Assembly: GCF_013114835.1 (NCBI RefSeq)
Contig: NZ_JAAVLW010000003.1
Span: 496,001-560,000 of the forward strand
DNA from: Bradyrhizobium archetypum
Lineage (GTDB): Bacteria > Pseudomonadota > Alphaproteobacteria > Rhizobiales > Xanthobacteraceae
Direction of reading: 5' to 3'
Length of the DNA: 64,000 bases
Shown: positions 1 through 10,073 of the stretch, piece by piece
Position numbering within the stretch: position 1 is the first letter of the stretch
Layout: the number at the start of each line of letters is the position of its first letter
Notes under the pieces: model-generated
Seen by the model: the letters and a program-made list of their open reading frames with translations, nothing else
Told to the model about the DNA's origin: nothing
The model's database searches: none
Position numbers and translations under genes: made by a program

Positions 1-1
1 A

Positions 2-1786
2 TCGGACGAATTGCAGTGGCGGCACGCGCTGTCGCTGTTCGGTGACATCAAGTATCCTGCTGATTTCAAGCACTATGATTACGTCAATCCCAATGCGCCG
101 AAGGGCGGCATCGCGCGCATGATTTCGATTGGCACGTTCGACAACTTCAATATCGCCGTTGCCGGCGTCAAAGGTTCGCTCGCGCCGGCTGCTACCGTGA
201 TCTACGAGACGCTGATGACCAAGTCGCAAGACGAGGTCGTTACCGAATACGGCCTGCTGGCGGAAGCCGCGGCTCATCCTGACGACTTCTCCTGGGTCGT
301 CTATCGTCTACGCAAGGAGGCGCGCTGGCACGACGGCAAACCGGTCACGCCCGAGGACGTGATTTTCTCGATCAATACCCTGAAGCAGTACAGCCCGATG
401 TACGCTTCCTACTACAGGCACGTCGTCAAGGCCGAGAAGTCCGGCGAGCGCGACATCAAGTTCACCTTCGACGGCCCGGGAAATCGCGAATTGCCGACCA
501 TCGTCGGTGAACTGCTGGTCCTGCCCAAGCATTACTGGGAAGGCACCGACAGCCAGGGCCGCAAGCGCGACATCTCCGCAACGACGCTGGAGCCGCCGCT
601 GGGCTCCGGGCCCTACCGGATCAAGGAATTTGTGGCAGGCCGCACCGTCACGCTCGAACGGGTGAAGGATTATTGGGGCGCGAAGGTTCCGGCACAGGTC
701 GGAACGAACAATTTCGACGAGCTGCGCTTCGAGTTCTTTCGCGACAATCTGGTCGCACTGGAAGCGTTCAAGGCGGATCAGGCCGACTGGATCGCCGAGA
801 ACTCGGCCAAGCAATGGGCGACCGCCTATGATTTTCCGGCCGTCGCCGACAAGCGCGTCGTCAAGGAAGAATTCAAGATCAACGACTCCGGCCGGATGCA
901 GGCTTTCGTCCTCAATCTGCGCCGGGAGCAGTTCAAGGATGCGCGGCTGCGGCGGGCGTTCAACTACGCCTTCGATTTCGAGGAAATGAACAAGCAGCTC
1001 TTCTATAGCCAGTACAAGCGCATCAATAGCTACTTCGAGGGGACGGAGCTCGCCTGCTCCGGATTGCCGGAAGGGCGCGAACTGCAAATTCTCGAGGCTG
1101 TGCGCGACAAGGTGCCGGCCGAAGTATTCACAAAGCCCTATGTCAATCCGGTGGGTGGCAATCCAGAAGCCGTGCGCGCCAATTTACGGGAAGGTGCGAG
1201 ACTTCTGAAGGAAGCCGGATTCCAGGTGCGCGACCAGAAGCTGGTCGATCCCGGCGGCAAGCCGGTCACCGTCGAAATCCTGGTGCAGGATCCGTCCGCC
1301 GAGCGCATCGCGTTGTTCTTCAAGCCGTCGCTTGAACGCATCGGCGTCACGACCTCGATCCGCGTCGCCGACGATGCGCAATATCAGAACCGCATTCGCA
1401 GTTTCGATTTCGACATGATCATTGACCAGTGGGGACAGTCACTGTCGCCGGGTAACGAGCAGCGGGAGTTCTGGGGTTCGCAGTCCGCGGACCAGCCAGG
1501 CTCGCGGAACACGATCGGCATCAAGAATCCCGCCGTCGATGCTTTGATCGAGCAGGTGATTTTCGCCAAGGATCGCGAAAGCCTGGTCGCGGCGACGAGG
1601 GCATTGGACCGTGTGCTGCTCTGGAACTTCTACGTCGTGCCGCAATTCACCTACGGTTTCTCGCGCTATGCCCGGTGGGATCGTTTCAGCCACGCGGAGC
1701 CGTTGCCGAAATACGGCCGCTCGGGACTCCCCTCGCTGTGGTGGTACGACGCCGAAAAGGCCGCTCGCATCGGCAAGCGCTCTTGA
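2..1786 (+). CDS. ABC transporter substrate-binding protein, YejA-like (5'-truncated)
   Basis: This is a family 5 extracellular solute-binding protein that captures peptides in the periplasm for the permeases encoded downstream. The frame is open to the left edge, so the signal peptide and true start lie outside the window; an internal TTG at 11 is not a credible start. About 594 residues are visible, close to the roughly 600 of E. coli YejA. The visible N-terminus carries the family signature LFGDIKYPADFKHYDYVN and the C-terminus ends near SLWWYDAEKA. Both motifs recur in the next gene, so the two are tandem paralogues. The gap to the next gene is 14 bp, indicating one operon. Substrate specificity (microcin C-like peptides or murein peptides) cannot be read from the sequence. 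Confidence 0.88.
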   Translation, partial: SDELQWRHALSLFGDIKYPADFKHYDYVNPNAPKGGIARMISIGTFDNFNIAVAGVKGSLAPAATVIYETLMTKSQDEVVTEYGLLAEAAAHPDDFSWVVYRLRKEARWHDGKPVTPEDVIFSINTLKQYSPMYASYYRHVVKAEKSGERDIKFTFDGPGNRELPTIVGELLVLPKHYWEGTDSQGRKRDISATTLEPPLGSGPYRIKEFVAGRTVTLERVKDYWGAKVPAQVGTNNFDELRFEFFRDNLVALEAFKADQADWIAENSAKQWATAYDFPAVADKRVVKEEFKINDSGRMQAFVLNLRREQFKDARLRRAFNYAFDFEEMNKQLFYSQYKRINSYFEGTELACSGLPEGRELQILEAVRDKVPAEVFTKPYVNPVGGNPEAVRANLREGARLLKEAGFQVRDQKLVDPGGKPVTVEILVQDPSAERIALFFKPSLERIGVTTSIRVADDAQYQNRIRSFDFDMIIDQWGQSLSPGNEQREFWGSQSADQPGSRNTIGIKNPAVDALIEQVIFAKDRESLVAATRALDRVLLWNFYVVPQFTYGFSRYARWDRFSHAEPLPKYGRSGLPSLWWYDAEKAARIGKRS

Positions 1787-1800
1787 AGGATATTTCGCGC

Positions 1801-3684
1801 ATGGCGCAATTTTCCCGCCGGCACGTCCTCGGCCTTGGTGCAGGCGCGCTGAGCGTGCTGCGGCTTGGCCCGGTCCGCGCTACAGAGGAAAACGGCGCTG
1901 AGATGCACGGCATTTCGGCGTTCGGCGATCTGAAATATCCGGCCGACTTCAAGAATTTCGACTATGTGAATGTTGCGGCCCCCAAGGGCGGCACGTTCTC
2001 GACCATTCCCTCGACACGCTCTTACAATCAGTCCTACCAGACGTTTAATTCGCTCAACGCCTACATCCTCAAGGGCGAGGGCGCGCAGGGCATGGATCTT
2101 ACCTTCTCAGCGCTGATGGTGCGCGCCGGCGACGAGCCGGATGCGATGTACGGACTCGTCGCAAAATCGGTGCGGATTTCGTCGGACAAACTGATCTACC
2201 GCTTCACGCTGCGCCCGGAGGCCAGGTTTCACGATGGCTCGAAGATATCAGCGCATGACGTCGCCTGGTCGATCAATACCCTAAAGGCCAAAGGCCATCC
2301 CCTGATCCAGGTACAGATGCGCGATGTGAAAGGCGCCGAGGCGGTGGACGATGCGACTGTTGTCGTCACCTTCGCCGAAAAGCGCGCCCGGGACGTGCCA
2401 CTTTATGTCGCCAGCTTGCCGATCTTCTCGAAGAAATATTACGAGGCCCGGGCCTTCGATGAATCGACGCTCGATACGCCGCTGGGATCCGGGCCGTACA
2501 AGGTCGGCCGGTTCGAGGTCAATCGCTTCATCGAGTACGAACGTGTCAAGGACTGGTGGGGCGCGAACCTTCCGGTCTCCCGAGGCCACTACAACTACGA
2601 CGTGATCCGCTACGAATTCTATCGCGACCGGGACGTCGCCTTCGAGGGATTTACCGGCAAGAACTATCTGTTCCGCGAAGAGTTCACCGCGCGCATTTGG
2701 GCGACGCGTTACGATTTTCCCGCGATCAAGGACGGCCGCGTCAGGCGCGAGCAGGTGCCGGACGAAAGGCCGTCCGGCGCTCAAGGCTGGTTCATCAACA
2801 CGCGCCGCGACAAGTTCAAAGATCCGCGCGTGCGCGAGGCGCTGATCAACGCCTTCGATTTCGAGTGGACCAACAAGACCATCATGTATGACGCCTATGC
2901 GCGGACGCACTCGCCGTTCCAGAATTCGGACATGATGGCGAAGGGGCCGCCCTCGCCGGACGAGCTGAAGCTGCTCGAGCCATTCCGCGGCCAGGTGCCC
3001 GACGAAGTGTTCGGCCAGCCCTATGTGCCCCCGGTTTCGGACGGCTCGGGCCAGGACCGCAACTTGCTGCGCAAGGCGCAGCAACTGCTTAACGAAGCCG
3101 GTTTCGTCATCAAGGACGGCAAGCGGATGACGCCGAGCGGCGAAGTGTTCCGCATCGAATTCCTCTACGAGGAGCCCTCGTTGAATCCGCATCACGCGCC
3201 CTACATCAAGAACTTGGGCACGCTCGGCATCGAGGCAAGTCCGCGTCTGGTCGACGCAGTGCAGTACCGCACGCGGGTCGAGGATTTCGATTTCGACATG
3301 ACGATCACGCGCTTTTCGATGTCGACGACACCCGGCGATTCAATGCGCGCCTTCTTCTCCTCGCACGCCGCCAAGACCAAAGGCTCCTATAACCTGGCCG
3401 GTATCGAGAATCCCGCCATCGACGCACTGATCGAAAAGATCATTGCCGCCGAAACCCGCGCCGAGCTGACGGTCGCCTGCCACGCCTTCGACCGCGTTTT
3501 TCGCGCCGGGCGCTACTGGGTGCCACAGTGGTACAATAAGACCCACCGGCTGGCCTATTGGGACGTGTTCGATCGGCCGAAGAACTTGCCGCGTTATCAG
3601 ATCGATGCATCGGGGTCTGGCGAGCGCGTTATCTGGTGGTATGACGCCGCCAAGGCCGGCAAACTCGAGCAGGCGAAGCAATAA
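1801..3684 (+). CDS. ABC transporter substrate-binding protein, YejA-like, Tat signal
   Basis: This is a second family 5 solute-binding protein of 627 residues, paralogous to the preceding gene (shared GDLKYPADFKNFDYVN near the N-terminus and VIWWYDAAKAGK at the end). I chose the ATG at 1801 because a GAAGGA ribosome site lies about 10 bp upstream and it places a twin-arginine signal (FSRRHVLGLGAGAL) at residues 4-17. The frame is open further upstream but would overlap the previous gene. Tat export suggests folding before secretion. The stop codon overlaps the next ATG by one base (TAATG), giving translational coupling to the permease. Binding to oligopeptides is inferred from the family and the operon. 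Confidence 0.9.
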   Translation: MAQFSRRHVLGLGAGALSVLRLGPVRATEENGAEMHGISAFGDLKYPADFKNFDYVNVAAPKGGTFSTIPSTRSYNQSYQTFNSLNAYILKGEGAQGMDLTFSALMVRAGDEPDAMYGLVAKSVRISSDKLIYRFTLRPEARFHDGSKISAHDVAWSINTLKAKGHPLIQVQMRDVKGAEAVDDATVVVTFAEKRARDVPLYVASLPIFSKKYYEARAFDESTLDTPLGSGPYKVGRFEVNRFIEYERVKDWWGANLPVSRGHYNYDVIRYEFYRDRDVAFEGFTGKNYLFREEFTARIWATRYDFPAIKDGRVRREQVPDERPSGAQGWFINTRRDKFKDPRVREALINAFDFEWTNKTIMYDAYARTHSPFQNSDMMAKGPPSPDELKLLEPFRGQVPDEVFGQPYVPPVSDGSGQDRNLLRKAQQLLNEAGFVIKDGKRMTPSGEVFRIEFLYEEPSLNPHHAPYIKNLGTLGIEASPRLVDAVQYRTRVEDFDFDMTITRFSMSTTPGDSMRAFFSSHAAKTKGSYNLAGIENPAIDALIEKIIAAETRAELTVACHAFDRVFRAGRYWVPQWYNKTHRLAYWDVFDRPKNLPRYQIDASGSGERVIWWYDAAKAGKLEQAKQ

Positions 3685-4793
3685 TGACCGCCTATATCGC
3701 CCGCCGCATCCTCTTGATGGTGCCGACCCTGCTCGGCATCCTGTTCGTATCTTTCGTAGTCGTGCAGTTTGCACCCGGCGGTCCCGTCGAGCGCGTGCTG
3801 GCGCAGCTATCCGGCGCCGACACCGGCGGCTCCTCCCGCGTGTCTGGCAGCAGCGGCGGCGATCTTGGCGCGCGGCCCCAGGTCGGCGCATCCGCGGATG
3901 CCGTCAATTCGAAATACCGGGGCGCTCAGGGCCTGGACCCGGATTTCATCAAGAAGCTGGAAGCGCAGTTCGGGTTCGACAAGCCGGCGCCTGAACGCTT
4001 CGTCCTGATGGTGTGGAATTTCGCGCGCTTCGATTTCGGCAAGAGCTATTTCCGGGACGTCAGCGTAATCCAGCTGGTCAAGGAAAAGCTGCCGGTCTCG
4101 ATGTCGCTCGGGATCTGGATGACGCTCCTGACCTATCTGATCTCGATCCCGCTCGGCATCCGCAAGGCCGTTCAGGACGGCTCGAAGTTCGATACATGGA
4201 CATCGGCGGTGATCATCGTCGGGTTTGCGATCCCCGGATTCCTGTTCGCGATCCTGCTCATCATCCTGTTTGCGGGTGGCTCGTTCTTCAACATCTTCCC
4301 GTTGCGCGGCCTGACGTCGGACGGCTGGGCGCAGTTTCCCTGGTACTGGAAGATCATCGACTATTTCTGGCATATCACGCTGCCGCTGATTTCGATGGCG
4401 CTCGGGGCGTTCGCCACCATGACGCTGCTGACCAAGAACTCGTTCCTTGACGAGATCCGCAAGCAGTATGTGATGACCGCGCGCGCCAAGGGCTGCGGCG
4501 AGCGGCAGGTGCTGTACGGTCATGTCTTTCGCAATGCGATGCTGATCGTGATCGCGGGCTTCCCGAGCGCGTTCATTCACGCCTTCTTCTCCGGCTCGCT
4601 TCTGATTGAGACCATCTTCTCGCTCGATGGCCTTGGCCTGCTCGGATTCGAGAGCGTGCTGAATCGCGACTATCCCGTGGTGTTCGGCACGCTGTTTATC
4701 TTTTCGCTGGTCGGTCTGCTGATCAATCTGATCTCCGATCTCACTTACATGTGGATCGACCCGCGGATCGATTTCGAGGCGCGCGAGGTCTGA
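3684..4793 (+). CDS. yejB: Peptide ABC transporter permease, YejB-like
   Basis: This 369-residue inner-membrane permease belongs to the binding-protein-dependent transport family (OppB/DppB type, YejB subgroup). It has an N-terminal membrane segment at about residues 9-30. A periplasmic stretch of about 65 residues follows, beginning with a Ser/Gly-rich segment. Several hydrophobic helices come next, and an EAA loop (YVMTARAKGCGERQ) contacts the ATPase. The length matches E. coli YejB (about 364). It overlaps the upstream binding protein and the downstream permease by one base each, so it sits in a tightly coupled yejABEF-type operon. It should heterodimerise with the next gene product. Confidence 0.92.
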   Translation: MTAYIARRILLMVPTLLGILFVSFVVVQFAPGGPVERVLAQLSGADTGGSSRVSGSSGGDLGARPQVGASADAVNSKYRGAQGLDPDFIKKLEAQFGFDKPAPERFVLMVWNFARFDFGKSYFRDVSVIQLVKEKLPVSMSLGIWMTLLTYLISIPLGIRKAVQDGSKFDTWTSAVIIVGFAIPGFLFAILLIILFAGGSFFNIFPLRGLTSDGWAQFPWYWKIIDYFWHITLPLISMALGAFATMTLLTKNSFLDEIRKQYVMTARAKGCGERQVLYGHVFRNAMLIVIAGFPSAFIHAFFSGSLLIETIFSLDGLGLLGFESVLNRDYPVVFGTLFIFSLVGLLINLISDLTYMWIDPRIDFEAREV

Positions 4794-5971
4794 TGACGAT
4801 CACCGCACGCCAGCCGGTTGAGACCTCGACGCAGTCGCCGCTCGGCGCGGCGGTCCCGGTCGTGAGTCACGTTTTTGCGCCTTCGCCCCTCAACCGCCGC
4901 CGCTGGCAGAACTTCAAGGCCAACCGTCGCGGCTATTGGTCGTTCTGGATCTTTACGACCCTGTTTGTGGTTTCGCTGTTCGCCGAACTGATCGCCAACG
5001 ACCGGCCGTTCCTGATCAAGTATGACGGCCATCTTTACTGGCCGGCCTTCGTCAGCTATTCCGAAACCACCTTTGGCGGCGACTTCGAGACCGCCGCGGA
5101 CTATCGCGATCCCTACTTGCAGAAGCAGATTGCGGACAAGGGCGGCACCATCGTCTGGCCGCTGATCCGCTATTCCTACGCCACCCATAATCTCGACCTG
5201 CCGACGCCGGCGCCGTCCCCGCCAACCTGGATGTTGACGGAAGCGCAATGCAAGGAGGTCGTGCAGAAGAAGGGTCTCAAGGGCTGCAGCGACCTCGAAT
5301 ACAACTGGCTCGGCACCGATGATCAGGGCCGAGACGTGGTCGCCCGCCTGATCTACGGTTTTCGCATCTCGGTGCTGTTTGGTCTGACGCTCACCATCAT
5401 CTCCTCGATTATCGGCATCGCCGCCGGCGGTGTGCAGGGCTATTTCGGCGGCTGGATCGATCTCACCTTCCAGCGGTTCATCGAGATCTGGACCGCTATC
5501 CCCTCGCTCTATCTGCTCCTGATCATCTCAGCGGTGCTGCCGCCGGGCTTCTTCGTCCTGCTCGGCATTCTCCTGCTGTTCTCCTGGGTGTCGCTGGTCG
5601 GGCTGGTGCGCGCCGAATTCCTGCGCGGGAGGAATTTTGAATATATCCAGGCGGCGCGGGCGCTCGGCGTCTCCAATGCCGTCATCATGTTCCGCCATCT
5701 CTTGCCCAACGCGATGGTGGCGACCATGACGTTCCTGCCGTTCATCGTGTCGTCCTCGGTGATGACGCTGACGGCGCTGGATTTCCTCGGCTTCGGATTG
5801 CCGCCCGGTTCGCCGTCGCTCGGCGAATTGCTGGCGCAGGGCAAGGCCAATGTGCAGGCGCCCTGGCTCGGTTTCACCGGCTTCTTCTCGGTCGCGATCA
5901 TGCTGTCGCTTTTGATCTTCATCGGCGAAGCCGCGCGCGATGCCTTCGATCCGCGCAAGACGTTCCGGTAG
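4793..5971 (+). CDS. yejE: Peptide ABC transporter permease, YejE-like
   Basis: This is the second permease subunit (OppC/DppC type), 392 residues from the ATG at 4793. That start shares one base with the yejB stop (TGATG), which is why I prefer it to the longer frame beginning at 4751. An N-terminal cytoplasmic region (RRRWQNFKANRRGYWSFWIF) leads into the first membrane helix. A large periplasmic loop of about 130 residues follows, then the permease core with an EAA loop YIQAARALGVSNAV. The long loop between helices 1 and 2 is a YejE feature. It acts with YejB as the transmembrane channel. Confidence 0.92.
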   Translation: MTITARQPVETSTQSPLGAAVPVVSHVFAPSPLNRRRWQNFKANRRGYWSFWIFTTLFVVSLFAELIANDRPFLIKYDGHLYWPAFVSYSETTFGGDFETAADYRDPYLQKQIADKGGTIVWPLIRYSYATHNLDLPTPAPSPPTWMLTEAQCKEVVQKKGLKGCSDLEYNWLGTDDQGRDVVARLIYGFRISVLFGLTLTIISSIIGIAAGGVQGYFGGWIDLTFQRFIEIWTAIPSLYLLLIISAVLPPGFFVLLGILLLFSWVSLVGLVRAEFLRGRNFEYIQAARALGVSNAVIMFRHLLPNAMVATMTFLPFIVSSSVMTLTALDFLGFGLPPGSPSLGELLAQGKANVQAPWLGFTGFFSVAIMLSLLIFIGEAARDAFDPRKTFR

Positions 5972-5984
5972 AGGAGGGCCCGCG

Positions 5985-7610
5985 GTGGACGCCATCAACC
6001 AGCCCCTACTCGATATTCGCGACCTCTCGGTGGCGTTCGGCGATACGCTCGCGGTGGATCGCGTCTCGTTCTCCATCAAGCGCGGCGAGTGCGTCGCGCT
6101 GGTCGGCGAGTCCGGCTCCGGAAAATCCGTCAGTGCCTTGTCGATACTAAGGCTGCTGCCCTATCCCAGTGCCTCGCATCCTTCCGGCCACATCCGTTTC
6201 CGCGGCCGCGATCTGTTGACCGCGTCGGAGAACGAGATGCGTGAGCTCAGGGGCAACGACATTTCGATCATTTTCCAGGAGCCGATGACCTCGCTCAATC
6301 CGCTGCACACGATCGAGGCGCAGATCGGCGAGATTCTTTCCCTGCATCGCGGCATCGGCGGCCAGATGGCGCGGACGCGCACGCTGGAGCTCCTGACGCA
6401 GGTCGGCATTCCCGACCCGGAAACCCGGCTGAAGAGTTATCCCCATCAATTGTCCGGCGGCCAGCGCCAGCGCGTCATGATCGCGATGGCGCTCGCCAAC
6501 GAGCCCGACCTGTTGATCGCGGACGAGCCGACCACCGCGCTCGACGTCACCGTGCAGGCGCAGATCCTGGCGCTGCTCGCCGAGATCAGGTCCCGGCTCG
6601 GCATGAGCATGCTGTTCATCACCCATGACCTCGGCATCGTCCGCCGCATCGCCGACGTGGTCTGCGTGATGAATTCGGGCAAGATTGTCGAGCAGGGACC
6701 GGTCGAACAGGTCTTCACCGCGCCGAAGCACGCCTATACGCGCGCGCTGCTCGCGGCCGAGCCGAAGCCCGATCCGGCGCCGCCGCGGCCGAACGAGCCG
6801 GTGGTGATGTCGGCCGACAATCTCAAGGTCTGGTTTCCGATCAAGCGCGGGCTGTTGCGCTCGATCGTCGGCCACATCAAGGCGGTGGATGGCGTCAGCA
6901 TCGCGGTGCGCAGGGGCGAGACACTCGGCGTCGTCGGCGAATCCGGCTCGGGCAAGACCACGCTGGGGCTGGCGCTGCTCCGGCTGATTTCCTCGGATGG
7001 CCCCATCGTGTTCCTCGGCAACGACATTCAGGGTCTGCGCTTCAAGGCCATGCTGCCGTTCCGGCGCGACATGCAGATCGTGTTTCAGGACCCGTTCGGC
7101 TCGCTGAGCCCGCGCATGTCGGTTGGCGATATCGTCGCTGAAGGCTTGAGCGTGCACCAGAAGTCGCTGTCGCGTGAAGAGCGCGAGGCGCGCGTCGTCA
7201 AGGCGCTCCGGGATGTCGGCCTCGACCCCGAGACGCGATTCCGCTATCCGCACGAATTCTCCGGCGGTCAGCGCCAGCGCATTTCGATCGCGCGCGCGGT
7301 CGTGCTGGAACCGAACTTCGTCGTGCTCGACGAGCCGACCAGCGCCCTCGACATGCTGTTCCAGGCACAGATGGTGGATCTGTTGCGCGAACTGCAGCGC
7401 AAGCGCGACCTGACCTACATGTTCATCTCGCACGATCTGCGCGTCGTGGCCTCGCTCGCCAGCCATCTGATCGTGATGCGCCACGGCAAGGTGGTGGAGG
7501 AGGGGCCTGCCGCCGAGCTGTTCAAGAATCCGAAGAGCGACTACACCCGCGCGCTGTTTGCAGCCGCGTTCCGCATCGAGGCGGTGCCCGGCGACGCGGC
7601 TGCTACATGA
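5985..7610 (+). CDS. yejF: Peptide ABC transporter, duplicated ATPase, YejF-like
   Basis: This is a fused double ATP-binding protein of 541 residues that powers the YejBE permease from the cytoplasm. The first nucleotide-binding domain has Walker A GESGSGKS at residues 41-48, signature LSGGQRQR and Walker B LLIADEPT. The second repeats the set ([25 protein letters not shown]). A linker carrying the oligopeptide-transporter C-terminal motif separates them. I chose the GTG at 5985 because GAGGAGGG lies 6 bp upstream at 5971-5978; the longer frame would begin inside yejE. It is the last gene of the operon and is followed by a palindromic repeat. Confidence 0.92.
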   Translation: MDAINQPLLDIRDLSVAFGDTLAVDRVSFSIKRGECVALVGESGSGKSVSALSILRLLPYPSASHPSGHIRFRGRDLLTASENEMRELRGNDISIIFQEPMTSLNPLHTIEAQIGEILSLHRGIGGQMARTRTLELLTQVGIPDPETRLKSYPHQLSGGQRQRVMIAMALANEPDLLIADEPTTALDVTVQAQILALLAEIRSRLGMSMLFITHDLGIVRRIADVVCVMNSGKIVEQGPVEQVFTAPKHAYTRALLAAEPKPDPAPPRPNEPVVMSADNLKVWFPIKRGLLRSIVGHIKAVDGVSIAVRRGETLGVVGESGSGKTTLGLALLRLISSDGPIVFLGNDIQGLRFKAMLPFRRDMQIVFQDPFGSLSPRMSVGDIVAEGLSVHQKSLSREEREARVVKALRDVGLDPETRFRYPHEFSGGQRQRISIARAVVLEPNFVVLDEPTSALDMLFQAQMVDLLRELQRKRDLTYMFISHDLRVVASLASHLIVMRHGKVVEEGPAAELFKNPKSDYTRALFAAAFRIEAVPGDAAAT

Positions 7611-7611
7611 A

Positions 7612-7709
7612 CGTCATTCCGGGGCGCGCGAAGCGCGAACCCGGAATCCAGAGGTAACTTGAACGAGAATTCCGGGTTCACGCGCTATCGCGCGTGCCCC
7701 GGAATGACG
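7612..7709. repeat. Intergenic palindromic repeat, family A
   Basis: An imperfect palindrome of about 98 bp fills the gap between the convergent yejF and NlpC/P60 genes. The outer arms are CGTCATTCCGGGGCGCGCG and its complement CGCGCGTGCCCCGGAATGACG (one mismatch). The inner arms ACCCGGAAT and ATTCCGGGT also pair. The transcript would fold into a long hairpin that could protect the 3' ends of both genes or stop transcription. I remember this CATTCCGGGGCGCG type as common in Bradyrhizobium genomes. Confidence 0.8.
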
Positions 7710-7716
7710 AGCAAGG

Positions 7717-8559
7717 TTACAGCCGCTTGACCGCCGTCACCTCACATCCCGTCGCCTTGATCCGCACAACCGCCTCGCGCGTGTTCTCGATCACCGTCGC
7801 CATGTGATGCGCATTGGCGTGCACGATGGTGTCGGCGTCGCGGACGATCGCGACGTGGCCTTTCCAGAAGATCAGATCGCCGCGCTGCAGCTTCGTCATC
7901 TCGGCAACACTCAATGCCCGGCCGAGGCTCGCCGCCTGCATGTCGCTGTCACGTGGGCAGCCGGTGCCGGACGACGTCAGCGACACCTGCACCAGGCCGG
8001 AGCAGTCGATGCCGAAGGCGCTCTTGCCGCCCCAGAGATAGGGCGTGCCGACGAAACGCTCGGCGACCGCGACGAAGTCCGGCGCCGTCGTTCCGAGCGG
8101 CCCGACATGCTGTCGCGGCAGGAAACGGCCGTCGGCGGTGACGGCGAACGTGCCCTCGTCACGGGCGACCGCGATCGCCGCCCCCATCGGAAGCGCGATG
8201 GCCGGCGGCAGCTTGATCGACGGTCCGGGAAACGCAAAGGTCCAGAGGGCGGTGACTTTGTGGGTCGGTGGCGCTATTGGTCTTGTCAGCGTGCTCTCCG
8301 GCAACCAGCCGACATAGCCGTCGCTGCCGAGCTGGCCCCAGGCCCAGCCTTCGCCGTTGCGATCATAGATGGTGACGCGCTCGCCCTTCAGTGCTTGCGT
8401 CATCAACTCGGCATCGGGCGCAGGCAGCCTGCGCAACGGCGCGATCGGCTCCGCCACCTCGAACATTTCGCCGTCGACGAAGCGCGCGGCCTTTACCTTG
8501 CCCTCGAGATATTTCGCGGCGACCTCAGGACTTGCCGGTGTCAGGCGGGGATCATCCAT
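7717..8559 (-). CDS. NlpC/P60 family cysteine peptidase with SH3 domains
   Basis: This 280-residue protein probably hydrolyses cell-wall peptide (gamma-D-glutamyl-diamino acid) bonds. The region at about 35-150 looks like tandem bacterial SH3 folds (WAWGQLGSDGYVGWLPE). The C-terminal NlpC/P60 domain carries the catalytic Cys186 in GIDCSGLVQ, His235 in KGHVAIV and a third polar residue in HANAHH near 248-252. No signal peptide is visible, so it may act on imported muropeptides. That would fit the neighbouring peptide importer and the aminopeptidase whose gene it overlaps by 8 bp. The architecture resembles dipeptidyl-peptidase VI. Confidence 0.88.
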   Translation of the reverse strand: MDDPRLTPASPEVAAKYLEGKVKAARFVDGEMFEVAEPIAPLRRLPAPDAELMTQALKGERVTIYDRNGEGWAWGQLGSDGYVGWLPESTLTRPIAPPTHKVTALWTFAFPGPSIKLPPAIALPMGAAIAVARDEGTFAVTADGRFLPRQHVGPLGTTAPDFVAVAERFVGTPYLWGGKSAFGIDCSGLVQVSLTSSGTGCPRDSDMQAASLGRALSVAEMTKLQRGDLIFWKGHVAIVRDADTIVHANAHHMATVIENTREAVVRIKATGCEVTAVKRL

Positions 8560-9934
8560 AGCTTTCGCTCAGCAGTTTGTAGATCGCACGCGCGGCCTGG
8601 CATTCGCCGCCTTCGGGGCGCGCGGGTTTTGCGGAAGGCGTCCAGCCGTAGATATCGACATGCAGCCAGCTCTTGGCGTCGGTGACGAAGCGCTGCAGGA
8701 ACAAGGCGCAGGTGATCGAGCCGGCAAAGCCGCCCGAGGGCGCGTTGTTGATGTCGGCGACCTTCGAATCCAGCCAGGAATCATAAGGCGGCCACAGCGG
8801 CATTCGCCATAGCGGATCGTTCTCCCGTTTCGCATGCGTGGCGACGCTTTCGGCGAGCCTCTCATCATGGGTGTAAAAGGGCGGTAAATCCGGCCCCAGC
8901 GCCACCCGCGCCGCCCCCGTCAGGGTGCCGAGGTCAACGAGCAGATCCGGCTTCTCTTCGTCCGCCAGCGCCAGTGCATCCGCCAGCACCAGCCGTCCCT
9001 CGGCGTCGGTGTTGCCGATCTCCACGTTAAGCCCCTTGCGCGACCTGAAGATGTCGAGCGGCCGGAAGGCGTTGCCGGCCACTGCGTTCTCGACAGCGGG
9101 AATCAGGACGCGCAGCCGCACTTTCAGCTTCGCATCCATCACCATCTGCGCCAGCGCCAGCACGTTGGCGGCGCCGCCCATGTCCTTTTTCATGATCAGC
9201 ATGCCGCTGGATGGCTTCAGGTCGAGCCCTCCGGTGTCGAAGCAGACCCCCTTGCCGACCAGCGTCACTTTGGGGTGGGCGGGGTCGCCCCAGCTCAGCT
9301 CGATCAGGCGCGGCGCGCGCGTCGAGGCCATGCCGACCGCATGGATCAGGGGAAAATTCTGCTTCAGGAGCTCGTCGCCTGTGATGCAATTGAAGCTGGC
9401 GCCGAGGCGCGACGCCATCGCCTGGGCGGCTTCCGCCAGTTGCTCCGGTCCCATGTCGTTCGACGGCGTATTGATCAGGTCCCGCGCCAGTGCCGCGGCT
9501 TCCGCCATCCGGGCAATGTCGGCGACATCGACGCCCTCGGGCGGTACCAGCCGGACCTCGGGCTGCTCCGCCTTGCGGTAGCGGCCGAAGCGGTAACTCC
9601 CCAGCGCAAAGGCGAGCGTCGCCAGCCGCACGTCATGTGGCGCGTTGGCGAACCGATAGACGCCGGGCGGCAACAGCCCGGGCAGCGCGCCGGGCCGGAA
9701 GAGGTCGCGCGATTTGGCGGTTTCATCCTCCAGCCCGAATACGACATGCCCTATTTGCCCATCGGCTGCCGGCAGCGTCAGGCACTTGCCGGGCTTGGCA
9801 GTGAAATCATTGGCGGACGCAAACCGCCGGGCCTGCTCGGGAAGATCCCGGGCGATCGCATCCCAGGTCGTCTTGGTGGCGAAGGTAATCGGAATGGCAG
9901 GAGCGGTGGGCGCGGTCTCGAACGGGAATGGCAT
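8552..9934 (-). CDS. Leucyl aminopeptidase family protein (M17)
   Basis: This 460-residue cytosolic metallo-aminopeptidase removes N-terminal residues from peptides using two metal ions. The M17 motifs are present: GKGVCFDTGG at about residues 227-236, the catalytic lysine region MKKDMGGAAN at about 248-257, and the signature NTDAEGRL at about 308-315. I took the start MPFPFETAP at 9934; an upstream in-frame ATG at 9982 would add 16 low-complexity residues, and neither has a strong ribosome site. It overlaps the NlpC/P60 gene by 8 bp. With that gene and the Yej importer it could form a peptide uptake and recycling module (inference). Confidence 0.92.
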   Translation of the reverse strand: MPFPFETAPTAPAIPITFATKTTWDAIARDLPEQARRFASANDFTAKPGKCLTLPAADGQIGHVVFGLEDETAKSRDLFRPGALPGLLPPGVYRFANAPHDVRLATLAFALGSYRFGRYRKAEQPEVRLVPPEGVDVADIARMAEAAALARDLINTPSNDMGPEQLAEAAQAMASRLGASFNCITGDELLKQNFPLIHAVGMASTRAPRLIELSWGDPAHPKVTLVGKGVCFDTGGLDLKPSSGMLIMKKDMGGAANVLALAQMVMDAKLKVRLRVLIPAVENAVAGNAFRPLDIFRSRKGLNVEIGNTDAEGRLVLADALALADEEKPDLLVDLGTLTGAARVALGPDLPPFYTHDERLAESVATHAKRENDPLWRMPLWPPYDSWLDSKVADINNAPSGGFAGSITCALFLQRFVTDAKSWLHVDIYGWTPSAKPARPEGGECQAARAIYKLLSESYG

Positions 9935-10073
9935 GTTTGTCTCGCGAAGGGGACGGGGAGGGGGCGGGGATGACGCTGGCATAGCACGGCCAATTAACCG
10001 GCCGTTAGGGTTAACAGCCTATTGCTGGCCCGTACGGTTCCATTCGTCCGCCATTCCCGTGAGTTGAAGTGCC

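Noticed and set aside
6147..7484. 445-codon minus-strand open frame
   Set aside because: It is the mirror frame of yejF, which has two complete ABC cassettes on the plus strand.
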